Positions 30,095-39,147 of a DNA stretch of 64,000 nucleotides are shown in pieces (the stretch's first letter is position 1; each line of letters begins with the position of its first letter). The notes under the pieces are model-generated. The model searched no databases and was not told where the DNA came from. It worked only from the letters and a program-made list of their open reading frames with translations. A program made the translations under genes and the position numbers. The DNA is from Woeseiaceae bacterium (GTDB taxonomy: Bacteria; Pseudomonadota; Gammaproteobacteria; Steroidobacterales; Woeseiaceae). The DNA is taken from contig JANQLK010000022.1 in the NCBI GenBank assembly GCA_028280615.1, positions 186,001 through 250,000 of the forward strand. The letters are read 5' to 3'.

Positions 30095-31870
30095 TCACTG
30101 CCCGCAGGACACGTCGACCGGATCCGGCAGGCCGAGCGCCTCGGCCCTCCTGCGTAGTTCGGGATCGTCGGCGACCCGGTCGATGCCGGGCAGCCAGCCG
30201 AGCATGGCCGGGTACCAGGGCACCCTGGCCCGCTCGGCCGCCGCAACCCAGTGCAGCGCCGCCTCGCGATCGCCGAGGCTTGCGTATATCAGGCCGAGCG
30301 GCAGCTCGGTGCCGGGAGACTCCTCGTATTGCCGGGCAATCTCTCGCGCCTTTTCGTCGAGGCCGGCCGCGGCATAGCTTAGGCCCGCGACCCAGGCCCA
30401 TTCGGGGACGTCTGCAAGCCGCCGGTGGGCGTCGATCGCCTCGTCGAACTGGCCGAGGTCCGAATACGTGAAGCCGATGGTCCACCAGCCGATCGGAAAC
30501 GCGGGGTCCAGGCGGACGGTCTCCCGGCCGAGTTTGAGCGCCTCGTCGTAGCGGCAGGCTTCACGGTACTGGTCCGCCAGCCAGGCGTTCATGAACGGCG
30601 ACAGCGGGTCGAGTTCGCGGGTTTTCTCGCCGGCCGATAGCGCCTCTGCGTCCATTTCCGGTCCGTAGAGCTCGTAGACCCAGGCCAGGTGGTAGTACGC
30701 CTCGGCGAGGCTCGGGCTGATTTCAATGGCTCGCTCGAGCGCGCGGATCGCCCCGTCGAAATCCCACTCGTAGTAGTAACGGTACATGCCGATCGCAAGA
30801 TGCGCTTCCGCGAGACGCGGGTTCAGTGCCAGCGCCCTGTCGGCCGCGGCCTTCGCCAGCGGGTACGCATCGCCGGGAAACGGCGAGTGGGCGATGTGCG
30901 CGTAGGCGTAGGCCACGCCGGCGTGCGCCAGCGCACTCTCCGGATTGTCCCGGGCGACCTGCTCGAGAATCTCGACGCCGTGTCGGTCGGCGGGCCCGAG
31001 TTCCTGGCGAAACTGGTACATGCCTTTCAGGTAGGTTCGATACCACCGCGGATCGACACGCTCCCCGGCGCCGAGATCGTCAGCCTGCTCCGCGGTCAGT
31101 TTGACTTCCAGCGCCTCGGCTATCGAGCGTGCGAGTTCGTTCTGCAGCCCGATCGCATCGGCCAGGTCACGCTCGAAGGTGTCGGCCCAGAGGTGCAGAT
31201 CCGACCGGGCGTCGATGAGCTGGATGATGATCCTGACCCGGTCGTCGTCCACGGTCACCGAGCCCTCGACAAGCTTCGCGACGCCGAGCCTGCGGCTGAT
31301 CTCGGGCACGGTCAGCGCCTCGTCAACCCGCAGAGTCGACGTGCGTGACGTGACCATCAGGCCGGAGATCCGGGACAGGTCCGTGATCAGCGCGTCGTGT
31401 ATTCCCGCGGCGAAGAACTTGCCGTCCGGGTCCCGAGACAGGTCCTCGAGCGGCAGCACGGCGAGCGAGTTCGGCTGGATCTCGCGGGTCGTCGGGTCAA
31501 GCGTCGTTGCAGTCCGAAGCTCGACCATACGCCAGGTCGCCGCCGCCAGCGTGAGCATCAGTGCCAGAGTGAGGAATGCGAGCAGTGAATAGTCGCCGCT
31601 GCCGAGCGGCAGGCCGTCTTCTGCCCCTGTCCCGGACGGCGGCGTGCGCCTGAGGCCGCTCGTGGTGATGTCGAAACGCCAGCTGAAGACGAGCACGACG
31701 GGCAGGGCGGCGATCACGGCCATCCACACGTAGCGTATCGCCCGGTCGGGCAGGTCCAGCGCGGGCAGCGCTTCGCTCGCCACCTGGACGATGACCCATG
31801 CGGCGACGATGTAGATCGCCGTCATTCGGAAGACGCGGCGGCGCCTCAACTCGTGTACGAGGTTTCGCAC
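30095..31870 (-). CDS. TolB-like/FlgO-type N-domain and TPR membrane protein
   Basis: The 591-residue protein begins with RNLVHELRRRRVFRMTAIYIVAAWVIVQVASEALP, a motif common to proteins with adenylate-cyclase-linked or TPR C-termini, followed by two membrane segments (about 18-60 and 100-116). The NSLAVLPLEDLSRDPDGKFFAAGIHDALITDLSRISGLMV segment is a TolB/FlgO-like domain. The C-terminal half (from about 270) has tetratricopeptide repeats (LAEAHLAIGMYRYYYEWDFDGAIRALERAIEISPSLAEAYYHLAWVY). No cyclase domain is present. It may act as a protein-binding scaffold or sensor. It lies next to an ABC exporter operon but with an 84-base gap, so its link is uncertain. Confidence 0.8.
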   Translation of the reverse strand: MRNLVHELRRRRVFRMTAIYIVAAWVIVQVASEALPALDLPDRAIRYVWMAVIAALPVVLVFSWRFDITTSGLRRTPPSGTGAEDGLPLGSGDYSLLAFLTLALMLTLAAATWRMVELRTATTLDPTTREIQPNSLAVLPLEDLSRDPDGKFFAAGIHDALITDLSRISGLMVTSRTSTLRVDEALTVPEISRRLGVAKLVEGSVTVDDDRVRIIIQLIDARSDLHLWADTFERDLADAIGLQNELARSIAEALEVKLTAEQADDLGAGERVDPRWYRTYLKGMYQFRQELGPADRHGVEILEQVARDNPESALAHAGVAYAYAHIAHSPFPGDAYPLAKAAADRALALNPRLAEAHLAIGMYRYYYEWDFDGAIRALERAIEISPSLAEAYYHLAWVYELYGPEMDAEALSAGEKTRELDPLSPFMNAWLADQYREACRYDEALKLGRETVRLDPAFPIGWWTIGFTYSDLGQFDEAIDAHRRLADVPEWAWVAGLSYAAAGLDEKAREIARQYEESPGTELPLGLIYASLGDREAALHWVAAAERARVPWYPAMLGWLPGIDRVADDPELRRRAEALGLPDPVDVSCGQ

Positions 31871-31954
31871 GTGATCTGGTCCCTGCCGACCCGGCTCGGG
31901 TGAGTATACCCGCTGAGACAGGATCGCCGTGCGGCTATGGCCGGCCGACGAGGA

Positions 31955-32737
31955 TTACGAGATCGTTCGAACGCTGGAGAGCGACTCCTGAACGCCCTGG
32001 CCGCTCTGCGGCCCTGACACGAACCCGCGCCGCTCGAGCTCCGGCCTGACGGCCGCGGCTTCGACCAGCCGGCCGTCCAGCAGGTACTCGATTCGTTCGG
32101 CGCGGCGCGCGCAGGCGGGGTCGTGAGTGACGATCACGATCGTCGATCCGGTTTCGTTGAGCTCCGAGAGCAGCTGCATTACCTCCTCGCCGCTGTCGAT
32201 GTCGAGGTTGCCGGTGGGTTCATCGGCGAGCAGCAGGGACGGATTGCCGGCGATTGCCCGGGCTATCGCGACGCGCTGCTGCTGACCGCCCGACAGCTGC
32301 GATGGATAGTGGTTCTTGCGATGCGCCATTCCGACCCGCTCGATGGCTTCTCTGACCCTTAAGGCTCGGATCTTCTCCGACATGCCGCGGTAGGCGAGCG
32401 GCAGCGCGACGTTTTCGTGCACCGTGAGATCGCCCAGCAGGTTGAAGGACTGAAAGACAAAGCCGATCTTGCGGTTCCGAATGCGGGCCCGCTCTGTCGC
32501 GTTGAGGTCCGCCGTATCCTGGCCGTCCAGCACGTAACGGCCCGAGTCGATCGGATCGAGCAGGCCGAGTATCGACAGCAGAGTCGTCTTGCCGCCGCCC
32601 GACGGTCCCGCAATGGCAAGAAACTCACCGGACTCGACGTCCAGCGAGACATGGTCCAGTGCACTCGTCGTGATCGTGTCCGTCGAAAACTCGCGTACGG
32701 CATCGACCAGTGAAATCATGCTATGTCCGTTTTCCAT
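31955..32737 (-). CDS. ABC transporter ATPase (MacB/LolD-like)
   Basis: The protein of about 260 residues is a single nucleotide-binding domain: Walker A GPSGGGKTTL, Q-loop FVFQSFNLL, signature LSGGQQQRVAIARA, Walker B LLLADEPTGNLD and the switch His in IVIVTHD. This arrangement is typical of the FtsX-permease partners (LolD/FtsE/MacB-type). It completes a PadR-permease-adaptor-ATPase unit and is the last gene. The start could be the ATG at 32737 or a GTG three bases upstream; both share an AAGGA site. The C-terminal tail after the D-loop (about 235-260) is unusual in length. Confidence 0.9.
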   Translation of the reverse strand: MENGHSMISLVDAVREFSTDTITTSALDHVSLDVESGEFLAIAGPSGGGKTTLLSILGLLDPIDSGRYVLDGQDTADLNATERARIRNRKIGFVFQSFNLLGDLTVHENVALPLAYRGMSEKIRALRVREAIERVGMAHRKNHYPSQLSGGQQQRVAIARAIAGNPSLLLADEPTGNLDIDSGEEVMQLLSELNETGSTIVIVTHDPACARRAERIEYLLDGRLVEAAAVRPELERRGFVSGPQSGQGVQESLSSVRTIS

Positions 32738-32764
32738 CACCTTGATCCTTGCTGTGCAGGCCGG

Positions 32765-34036
32765 CTAGCGGGCGCTGACCAGGTTGCTTCTCTTGAGACT
32801 GTCTTCGGACGTCGACAGCACGACCCGGTCGCCCGCATCAAGCCCCCGAAGCACCTGTATGCGATCGCCCGCGGACGGCCCGAAGCTGACGCTGACCGGT
32901 TCGGCGCGCCCGTTGTCCGTGACTCGCGACATGCGTGCCTCCGAGTGCGCCGCGACGCCGACGGGCCGCGCCATGTGCACGACGTCGTCGAGGCGGTCGA
33001 GCTCGATGAAGCCCTGGACGCTCAGGTCCGCGCGCAGCGTGTCCGGCGCCGACGTGAGCTCGACGTCCAGGGTTATCGTCCCGCCGCTGACCGCCGGGTC
33101 GATGCGCTTGACGCGACCGCCGAGATCGATGCCACGGGCGTTCAGGCGCGCCGGCAGCCCGATTCGCAGCGAAGCGGCCGCACTCTCGGGAACACGCAGC
33201 CGGGCCACGAGTTCGCCCGGTTCGACGATTTCCGCGAGCACCGTGCCTTCGGTGAGCCACTGGCCGGTCTCGATGGGCAGGTTCTTGAGCACGCCGCGGA
33301 CCGGACTGACGACGGACAGCGAGTCGACGACCTGCTGCTGAAATCCCTTTAGTTTCTCGAGTTGCTCCACGCGCGCCTGCTGTTGCTCGACGCGGGCGAG
33401 GGCCGATCCGGCCACGGCCTGAGCTCGTCGGTCCTCCACCTCGAGGAGTGTTTCCAACGCCTCCGCGCGTTCGGCCAGCCTTATGACCTCGATCTCCGGC
33501 ATCACGCCGACCGGCAGCGCCTCGTTGGCCTCCGCCCGGCGACGTGCGTCGCGAAGCTCCAACACCATTTCGTGGCGGACTTTTTGCTGCTCCAGCTCGC
33601 TTGATTGCAGCTCGCGCCGCAGCTCGGAGAGCGCCGCCTGGGCAACTTTGAGATCCTGTTCCAATTCCAGCAGGCGGCGGCGCTCGGTGACGTTGTCCAC
33701 GGTGGCGATCGGCGTGCCGGACTCGAGCTCGTCACCGACCTCGCGGTGTTTCTCGACGACGCTGCCGGCGACCAGTGCGGATATGACTCGCGTATTCGCC
33801 GGGCGCAGCGAGCCCGCAGCAGACACCTCCCAGACGAGACTTCCGCGCTGGACCTCTTCCACCCACATCGTGTCGCCTGCGACGGCGCTCGAGGGCGATA
33901 GCAGTGCCGTATCGCTCGTGATGGCGAACAGCACCGCGGCGCCGGCAAGGAGCAGCGCCAGCGACCAGTAGACGCGTTGCCGCCAGCGTCTGGGCTTCGC
34001 GACCGGGCGATCCATGTTCCATTGCTTCTCCGTCAT
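32765..34036 (-). CDS. HlyD/MacA-like periplasmic adaptor of the ABC exporter
   Basis: The 423-residue protein has an N-terminal membrane anchor (YWSLALLLAGAAVLFAI, about 23-40), a lipoyl-like region (VWEVSAAGSLRPANTRVISALVAGSVVEKHREVGDELESGTPIATVD), a long coiled coil with RLLELEQDLKVAQAALSELRRELQ and LEKLKGFQQQVVDSLSVVSPVRGVLKNLPIETGQ, then a beta barrel. This is the membrane fusion pattern. It starts 4 bases after the permease stop, so the two are tightly coupled. The substrate of the exporter is unknown; MacA relatives export peptides, macrolides or lipoprotein-like molecules. Confidence 0.86.
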   Translation of the reverse strand: MTEKQWNMDRPVAKPRRWRQRVYWSLALLLAGAAVLFAITSDTALLSPSSAVAGDTMWVEEVQRGSLVWEVSAAGSLRPANTRVISALVAGSVVEKHREVGDELESGTPIATVDNVTERRRLLELEQDLKVAQAALSELRRELQSSELEQQKVRHEMVLELRDARRRAEANEALPVGVMPEIEVIRLAERAEALETLLEVEDRRAQAVAGSALARVEQQQARVEQLEKLKGFQQQVVDSLSVVSPVRGVLKNLPIETGQWLTEGTVLAEIVEPGELVARLRVPESAAASLRIGLPARLNARGIDLGGRVKRIDPAVSGGTITLDVELTSAPDTLRADLSVQGFIELDRLDDVVHMARPVGVAAHSEARMSRVTDNGRAEPVSVSFGPSAGDRIQVLRGLDAGDRVVLSTSEDSLKRSNLVSAR

Positions 34037-34040
34037 CTGA

Positions 34041-36644
34041 CTAGTCCTGCCGCAACGCGAGCGACGGGTCGGTATTGGCGGAGCGTATCGACGACGGCGC
34101 CGCGGCGAGGATCGCCAGCACGAAGATGGTCGTTGCGCTGCTCAGGATCACGAGCGGATCGCGAATCGACGTGGTGTAGATGAGCGTTTGCAGCCAGACC
34201 ATGCCCATGAACAACACGACGCCGCCGATGGCGATGCCGATCAGGCACGCGGCCAGCGTCTGCGACTGTACCCACAGCAGCGCTCTGAGCGGCGTCAGTC
34301 CCAGTGCGACGCGAATCGTCGTTTCGCGCTTGCGCCGCCGGACGAAATAGGACGTCGTGCCGTACAGGCCGATCATCGCGATACCGACGGCCGTGGCCGC
34401 GAAGATCGACAGCAGCGTCAGTACGAAGCGGGCTGCCTGAAGCGCTTCATCGACAGCGGCCGTCAGGGTGCCGCTCGAGGACAGGGACTGTCCCGGCGAG
34501 GCCCGCCAGATCTCGTTCTGCAGGGCGTCCAGCGCGGCCTCCGGCACGCCGCTGGTTTTCGCCACGATCGATTTGCCGCTGAGCCGCGCCTGAGCGTCGG
34601 GGACGTAGACGGTGGGCTGCGGCGGGGTGGCCGGGCCGGCATCGAGCACATCGCCGACGACGCCCACGATGGTCCACTCCTCTGAAGCGCTGAGAACGCC
34701 GAATCGCAGCCGCTCACCCAGCGGCGATGCGTTGCCGAAATGCCGCCTTGCGAACTGCTGGCTCACGATAGTCACGCGGCGGGCTTCGTAATTGTCGGCC
34801 GCATCGAAGGCCCGTCCGTCGAGCAGCGGAATATCGAGCACGTCGAAATACCGCTCGGATATCGAATTCGCGGAAGCGCGCAGTCCTTCGTCGCCTGATT
34901 CGCCGCCGATGACCTCGATGCCCTCGCGTGAGTAGAGCGCCGGCATCAGCGGCAGTGAGCTGGCCGTCGCGACGCTGTCGAGTTCCGGCCGGTTTTCGAG
35001 CTCGAGCAGAAGCGACTGCTCGAATGCGGTGCGTTCGGCGGCATCGGGATGCAGGCTGTAGGTGAACAGTTCGACGACAACGCGATTCTCGTCGGAAAAT
35101 CCGAGATCCGTATCGACCAGCTGTTGCAGGCTCTGGTATAGCAGGCCGGAGCCTGCGATCAGGACCATGGTCAGACAGACCTGCAGCGCGATGAGCGCCT
35201 GCTGTACGCGTACGTTCTGGCGCGTGCGCGTGGATCGGCCGCCCGACGTGCGCATGGCGTTTGCCAGATCGCGGCCGGTCAGTCGCACGGCCGGCAGCAC
35301 GACGGCCACGACCGTCGTGATCAACGCGAGTATCAGCAGCCCGCCGGCGAGGGTCGGTCCGAAGTCGTAGGCACTCAGGTCCGACAGCGATGGTGGTGCG
35401 TGTCGTGCGAGGACGTTGAGTATGCTCCACGCGAGCCCGGCACCGAGGATGAGACTGATCGCGACCGGAATCAGGCTTTCGATCGCCAGCTGGCGAATCA
35501 GCGTGCGGCGATTGGCGCCCAGCGAGTGGCGGATCGCGAGTTCGGGTGCGCGGGCCAGACCCCTGGCCATGGCAAGCGCGCCGAGATTCGCGAACACGAT
35601 ACCGAGCAGCAGCGCGCAGGAGACGAGCAGTGCGGTGACGATGCCGGTCTCCCGGCCGAACAGGTGCTCCCGCAACGACACGAGTTGCACGGTCCAGCCG
35701 CCGTTGGTCGTCGGATACGCCTCGGCTATCGTCGCGGCGATATTCCGCATCTCGTCGCCGGCCTGCTCGATGTCGACGCCGGCCTCGAGCCGGCCGACGA
35801 CCGTAAGATAGTTCCCTGAGCGCCCTCCGGCTTCACCGGGCCCCATCGAGAGCGGGATCAGCACTTCGGCGCCCCGCAGATCGGGGGTTCGCTTGTCGAG
35901 TATACCGACCACGCGCGCCGGGCGGCCGTCGAGTTCCACCGTAGAGCCGACCAGGCCGGCGGCGCCGTCAAACCGTCGCTGCCAGCTTTCCCATGACAGG
36001 ATCACGGCCGGTTCGGCGCCGGGCTCGTAATGCCGTTCGTCGAACGCTCTCCCTGCCGACATGCGCGCACCGAGGGCTGGCAGATAGTCGAGCGACACAC
36101 GCGATGTTTCCAGCGATATCAGGCGATCGCCGGATCTGAGATCCAGCCCGTACGGCGCTGCGGCCCCCAGCTCGGAGAACCCGGACTGCATCTCCACCCA
36201 GTCGAAGAAGTTGCCCGGAGACGCGTCCTCGGGTTCGAGGCTTTGCTCCGAGTTCACTTCGTGGAATATGACGACGCGGTCCGCGCCGGCGTAGCTCAGC
36301 GGGGCGATCAGGACCTGGTGTGCCACCGTGAGGACCGCGACGCTCAAGCCCACGCCCGCGGTCAGCACGCCGACCAGCGTCAAGCCGTAGCTCGGCGTCT
36401 TTATGAGCTGCCGCCAGCCATAGCGGAGGTCCTTCAGGCGCTCGCGAATCCAGTAGGTTCTGGCCTGCGCGCGCATTTCCTCGCGCACCGACTCGATCGA
36501 GCCGAAATCCAGGCGAGCTTTGCGTTCGGCGTCGGCACGCGACATGCCCTTGCGCCGGTTTGCCTCCGCTTCGAGCGAGAGGTGACACTGGATCTCGTCG
36601 TCCAGCTCACGGTCCAGGTCGCGTTGCCTGAACCAGGCTTTCAC
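34041..36644 (-). CDS. FtsX-type ABC permease of the ADOP (duplicated permease) family
   Basis: The 867-residue protein begins with a soluble N-terminus typical of ADOP proteins: VKAWFRQRDLDRELDDEIQCHLSLEAEANRRKGMS. Two MacB/FtsX domains follow, each with a periplasmic region, and eight membrane segments in total (for example GLTLVGVLTAGVGLSVAVLTVA, LIPVAISLILGAGLAWSIL and VGIAMIGLYGTTSYFVRRRKRETTIRVALG). The C-terminus ends with the GIAIGGVVLFMGMVWLQTLIY segment. I start at the GTG at 36644, which overlaps the PadR stop in GTGA. ADOP permeases paired with a PadR regulator are common in Acidobacteria and some Proteobacteria. Substrate unknown. Confidence 0.88.
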   Translation of the reverse strand: MKAWFRQRDLDRELDDEIQCHLSLEAEANRRKGMSRADAERKARLDFGSIESVREEMRAQARTYWIRERLKDLRYGWRQLIKTPSYGLTLVGVLTAGVGLSVAVLTVAHQVLIAPLSYAGADRVVIFHEVNSEQSLEPEDASPGNFFDWVEMQSGFSELGAAAPYGLDLRSGDRLISLETSRVSLDYLPALGARMSAGRAFDERHYEPGAEPAVILSWESWQRRFDGAAGLVGSTVELDGRPARVVGILDKRTPDLRGAEVLIPLSMGPGEAGGRSGNYLTVVGRLEAGVDIEQAGDEMRNIAATIAEAYPTTNGGWTVQLVSLREHLFGRETGIVTALLVSCALLLGIVFANLGALAMARGLARAPELAIRHSLGANRRTLIRQLAIESLIPVAISLILGAGLAWSILNVLARHAPPSLSDLSAYDFGPTLAGGLLILALITTVVAVVLPAVRLTGRDLANAMRTSGGRSTRTRQNVRVQQALIALQVCLTMVLIAGSGLLYQSLQQLVDTDLGFSDENRVVVELFTYSLHPDAAERTAFEQSLLLELENRPELDSVATASSLPLMPALYSREGIEVIGGESGDEGLRASANSISERYFDVLDIPLLDGRAFDAADNYEARRVTIVSQQFARRHFGNASPLGERLRFGVLSASEEWTIVGVVGDVLDAGPATPPQPTVYVPDAQARLSGKSIVAKTSGVPEAALDALQNEIWRASPGQSLSSSGTLTAAVDEALQAARFVLTLLSIFAATAVGIAMIGLYGTTSYFVRRRKRETTIRVALGLTPLRALLWVQSQTLAACLIGIAIGGVVLFMGMVWLQTLIYTTSIRDPLVILSSATTIFVLAILAAAPSSIRSANTDPSLALRQD

Positions 36645-36976
36645 GCCGGCACCCCGGACAGAACGAGTTCGACGCCCGCCGTGTAGCGCTGCCAGCGTTC
36701 GGTTTCGAGATCGAGCTGGCGCTTGCCGGCCCGGCTCAGGCGATAGAACTTGGCCCGGCGGTTGTTTTCGGAAACGCCCCATTCCGATTCGATCCAGCCT
36801 TCTTTCTCGAGGCGATGAAGCGCCGGGTAGAGCGAGCCCTGCGTGACCACGAGACGGTCACCTGACCGTTCCTTTAACGCCTGCGCCACGCCCCAGCCGT
36901 GCTGTGGGCCGGTGCTAAGGATGTGCAGCACCAGCATGTCCAGCGTGCCCTGCAACAGATCTGCATTCGACTTCAT
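36641..36976 (-). CDS. PadR-family transcriptional regulator
   Basis: The 111-residue protein has the PadR winged helix: QGTLDMLVLHILSTGPQHGWGVAQALKERSGDRLVVTQGSLYPALHRLEKEGWIESEWGVSENNRRAKFYRLSRAGKRQL. It is the first gene of the exporter operon and overlaps the permease start in GTGA. A perfect palindrome lies 12-26 bases upstream of its ATG and is the likely autoregulatory site. It should repress the exporter until an inducer binds. Confidence 0.9.
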   Translation of the reverse strand: MKSNADLLQGTLDMLVLHILSTGPQHGWGVAQALKERSGDRLVVTQGSLYPALHRLEKEGWIESEWGVSENNRRAKFYRLSRAGKRQLDLETERWQRYTAGVELVLSGVPA

Positions 36977-36987
36977 GTCGACAATCT

Positions 36988-37002
36988 ACAAGAGGCTCTT
37001 GT
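36988..37002. promoter_or_regulatory. Probable PadR operator palindrome
   Basis: ACAAGAG and CTCTTGT are perfect 7-base arms around one G. An outer pair, CGACAA (36979-36984) and TTGTCG (36999-37004), adds a second symmetry. The site lies just upstream of the padR start codon, the expected place for a repressor site. No experimental PadR box is known for this organism. Confidence 0.65.
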
Positions 37003-37035
37003 CGAATGTCAAGGGGAGCTGATTATGAGGGCCGA

Positions 37036-37926
37036 TTATTCGACGATCGTATACCCCTCCGGCACGCCGAACAGTGCTTTGTCCGGCTCATCCGTCGACA
37101 GATTCGACAGGCGATAGGTGGTCTCACCGAATCGCGGGTCCGTGTGCCGCCGATACACGATCGCCTGCAATACGGATGAGTACCATTGCTCCGTGACCAC
37201 CTCGATCGGCAGTTCATTGCCGATCGTCTCCGCCGCTATCGTCATGCGCGTAAGAGATCCGGTTGCGGGGACACCGTCGAACAGCCGCTCGCCCAGTTCC
37301 TCGGTACTCACGCTGAAATCGTCGGACGTGAGCGAGAACGTGGCCATCGATCCGGCTACCGCGGTGCCCGGACTTGACGCGACCGATGACAGCGCCGCGC
37401 TGCCGTTGAAATGTACCGTGGCGTCGCCGTGCTCCTGCCACAGCGGAGATACGGTCGGTACCGCGAGGCGGCGCGCGGTGCGATTGTTGCTGTCGAGCAG
37501 GAATCCCTCGTTGGCCACGGGATCGTGAATGAATACCAGCGGCGACGCCTGAGGTGCGAGTTGCCAGGCACCGAGCGTGTTCAGTTGCTGCTCGCGGCGT
37601 GTTCGCCCCTGCGAGTCCCGATGCAGCCTGGCCTCGTTGCGTCGGCGTATTCGATTGCCGTCGTGAAGCATCTGTACGGTCTCGGTCACCGCGTTCGCCG
37701 AATACGGTGCGTCGGCAACTACGGCGCCCGCGAAATGCTGCTGTACGCCGACGAACTGCGCCGAGTAGGCACCGAACGGGGGCGCTACGGGCGTCGCCAT
37801 CGTGGCATCGGTCCGAACGACCTGGTCCAGTCTGCGCACTTCGACCGACTCGGATTGAGCATGCGCCGAAAGATGTAGTCCCAACAGCGGCAGAACCGCC
37901 ATCAGGAAAGTATTCCGAACGTTCAT
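37036..37926 (-). CDS. Exported protein of unknown function in ECF sigma operon
   Basis: The 296-residue protein has a signal peptide (FLMAVLPLLGLHLSAHAQ). Its conserved middle, ETVQMLHDGNRIRRRNEARLHRDSQGRTRREQQL and then FIHDPVANEGFLLDSNNRTARRL, is a pattern I know from many uncharacterised proteins in Acidobacteria and Gemmatimonadetes. There is no catalytic motif. Its ATG overlaps the stop of the anti-sigma-like gene in ATGA, making a three-gene sigma/anti-sigma/exported-protein operon. It may be the envelope target or signal for that pair. Function unknown. Confidence 0.77.
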   Translation of the reverse strand: MNVRNTFLMAVLPLLGLHLSAHAQSESVEVRRLDQVVRTDATMATPVAPPFGAYSAQFVGVQQHFAGAVVADAPYSANAVTETVQMLHDGNRIRRRNEARLHRDSQGRTRREQQLNTLGAWQLAPQASPLVFIHDPVANEGFLLDSNNRTARRLAVPTVSPLWQEHGDATVHFNGSAALSSVASSPGTAVAGSMATFSLTSDDFSVSTEELGERLFDGVPATGSLTRMTIAAETIGNELPIEVVTEQWYSSVLQAIVYRRHTDPRFGETTYRLSNLSTDEPDKALFGVPEGYTIVE

Positions 37927-38489
37927 ATCGATTCCTCCTCACTATTTTGGTCCGGCCGGCTGACGGCACGCGGCAGAGGCTGTTCCAGGAAACGAATCCC
38001 GACGACGGTACCGTCGATGCCGATCAGCAGGTCCGCATCGACAAACCCTCGGCTCGCGGATATCGGCATCGTAATGCCCGCTTGAAGAAGCGCGATCCGG
38101 TCGAGCTTCACGCGAATCACGGTAAACTGATCGAACTCGTCGCCGACGACGCCGTAGCTCAATGGCATGAACCTCTGCTCGGACGCGGACATCGAGACGT
38201 CCCCCGCAAGGTCTTGTGACGGCACTGCATCGGACTCGTACGGCCTGTGATCCCAGACCAGCGCCAGGCCCAGTACGACCGCGGCGGCCGCGGCCAGCGA
38301 CCAGCGATTCACAGGCGTTGCGTGTGATCGTTCTCGCGGGTGTGCTCGCGCGAAATGTGCGAGCGCCGCACCCACCTCGGGCGATGGTTCGACACGAGAA
38401 AGCGACCGCCGCAGGTCTTCGATATTCCCGTCCAGCGATGCCTGGGCCCTGTCCCCGGACTCCGCTCGACCCGTTCTCCGCTCTTTCAT
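37923..38489 (-). CDS. Putative single-pass anti-sigma-like protein
   Basis: The 188-residue protein has a polar N-terminal half (NIEDLRRSLSRVEPSPEVGAALAHFARAHPRERSH, about 20-60), one membrane segment (RWSLAAAAAVVLGLALVW, about 65-82), then a periplasmic C-terminus. It lacks the zinc-finger motif of classical anti-sigma factors. Its start at 38489 overlaps the sigma factor stop in ATGA, which is the usual place for an anti-sigma. The C-terminus ends GTVVGIRFLEQPLPRAVSR and may be structured. The anti-sigma role rests on context and topology. Confidence 0.65.
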   Translation of the reverse strand: MKERRTGRAESGDRAQASLDGNIEDLRRSLSRVEPSPEVGAALAHFARAHPRERSHATPVNRWSLAAAAAVVLGLALVWDHRPYESDAVPSQDLAGDVSMSASEQRFMPLSYGVVGDEFDQFTVIRVKLDRIALLQAGITMPISASRGFVDADLLIGIDGTVVGIRFLEQPLPRAVSRPDQNSEEESI

Positions 38490-39091
38490 CGGCACGCCTC
38501 CGCGGGTGTGTTGACGGGATGGCTGTCGGCCGGCGTCGCCCGCAGTTTCCCTGCCAACAGCCTGCGTGCGCGGTACAGCCGTGAGCGAATCGTACCGACC
38601 GGACAGTCGATGAGACTCGCGGCTTCGAGGTAGGACAGCTCTTCGAGCTCGCACAGGATCACGACCTCCCGGTATGACAGCGGCAACGCCAGAATGGCGC
38701 GCTGCAGTCGCGCCGCCCGCTGTTCGTCGCCGGCTCGTTGATCAGCCGTGGGCGAGCTGTCACGAAGCACCGCGACGTCGAGGCCCAGTTCGTAGCGGGC
38801 CTGCTGCCGGAACCGGTCGATGAGCTTGTGCCGTGCGATGCCCAGCAGCCAGGACCTTGCCGTCCCGGCGCCTGGCCGGAACCCGCCGCTGTCGCGCCAA
38901 ACCTGCATAAACACCTCTTGGGTACAGTCTTCGGCAAGCTGCGAGGCGCCGCTCAGGCTGTACGCGAATCGAAACACGGCCGGACCGTGCCGGGCGTAGA
39001 GCGCATCGAAGGCCTCGGGATCACCGAGGCGGATCCTGGTCAGCAACCCTTCATCTGTTTCCTCGCCCAATCTGAGAACACCACTAGTCAC
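38486..39091 (-). CDS. ECF-type RNA polymerase sigma factor
   Basis: The protein has sigma region 2 (LYARHGPAVFRFAYSLSGASQLAEDCTQEVFMQVWRDSGGFRPGAGTARSWLLGIARHKLIDRFRQ) and region 4 (LPLSYREVVILCELEELSYLEAASLIDCPVGTIRSRLYRARRLLAGKL). I place the start at the GTG at 39091. A TTG start at 39193 would lie upstream of the likely promoter, so it is unlikely. No strong ribosome-binding site is visible, and a start slightly further in is possible. It probably controls its own operon. Confidence 0.88.
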   Translation of the reverse strand: MTSGVLRLGEETDEGLLTRIRLGDPEAFDALYARHGPAVFRFAYSLSGASQLAEDCTQEVFMQVWRDSGGFRPGAGTARSWLLGIARHKLIDRFRQQARYELGLDVAVLRDSSPTADQRAGDEQRAARLQRAILALPLSYREVVILCELEELSYLEAASLIDCPVGTIRSRLYRARRLLAGKLRATPADSHPVNTPAEACR

Positions 39092-39118
39092 GAATAGAGA
39101 GACCGGTTTTTTCCCTAG

Positions 39119-39147
39119 GGATTCGCAGAACGAGGGTGGAAAGTTCC
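39119..39147 (-). promoter_or_regulatory. ECF-type autoregulatory promoter
   Basis: On the reverse strand GGAACTT (39147-39141) is followed after 16 bases by GAATCC (39124-39119). The GGAACTT element is the classical -35 of RpoE-like ECF promoters. The -10 is less certain. It lies 28 bases upstream of the GTG start of the sigma factor gene, so transcription from it would favour that start. The operon is probably self-activated. Confidence 0.6.
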
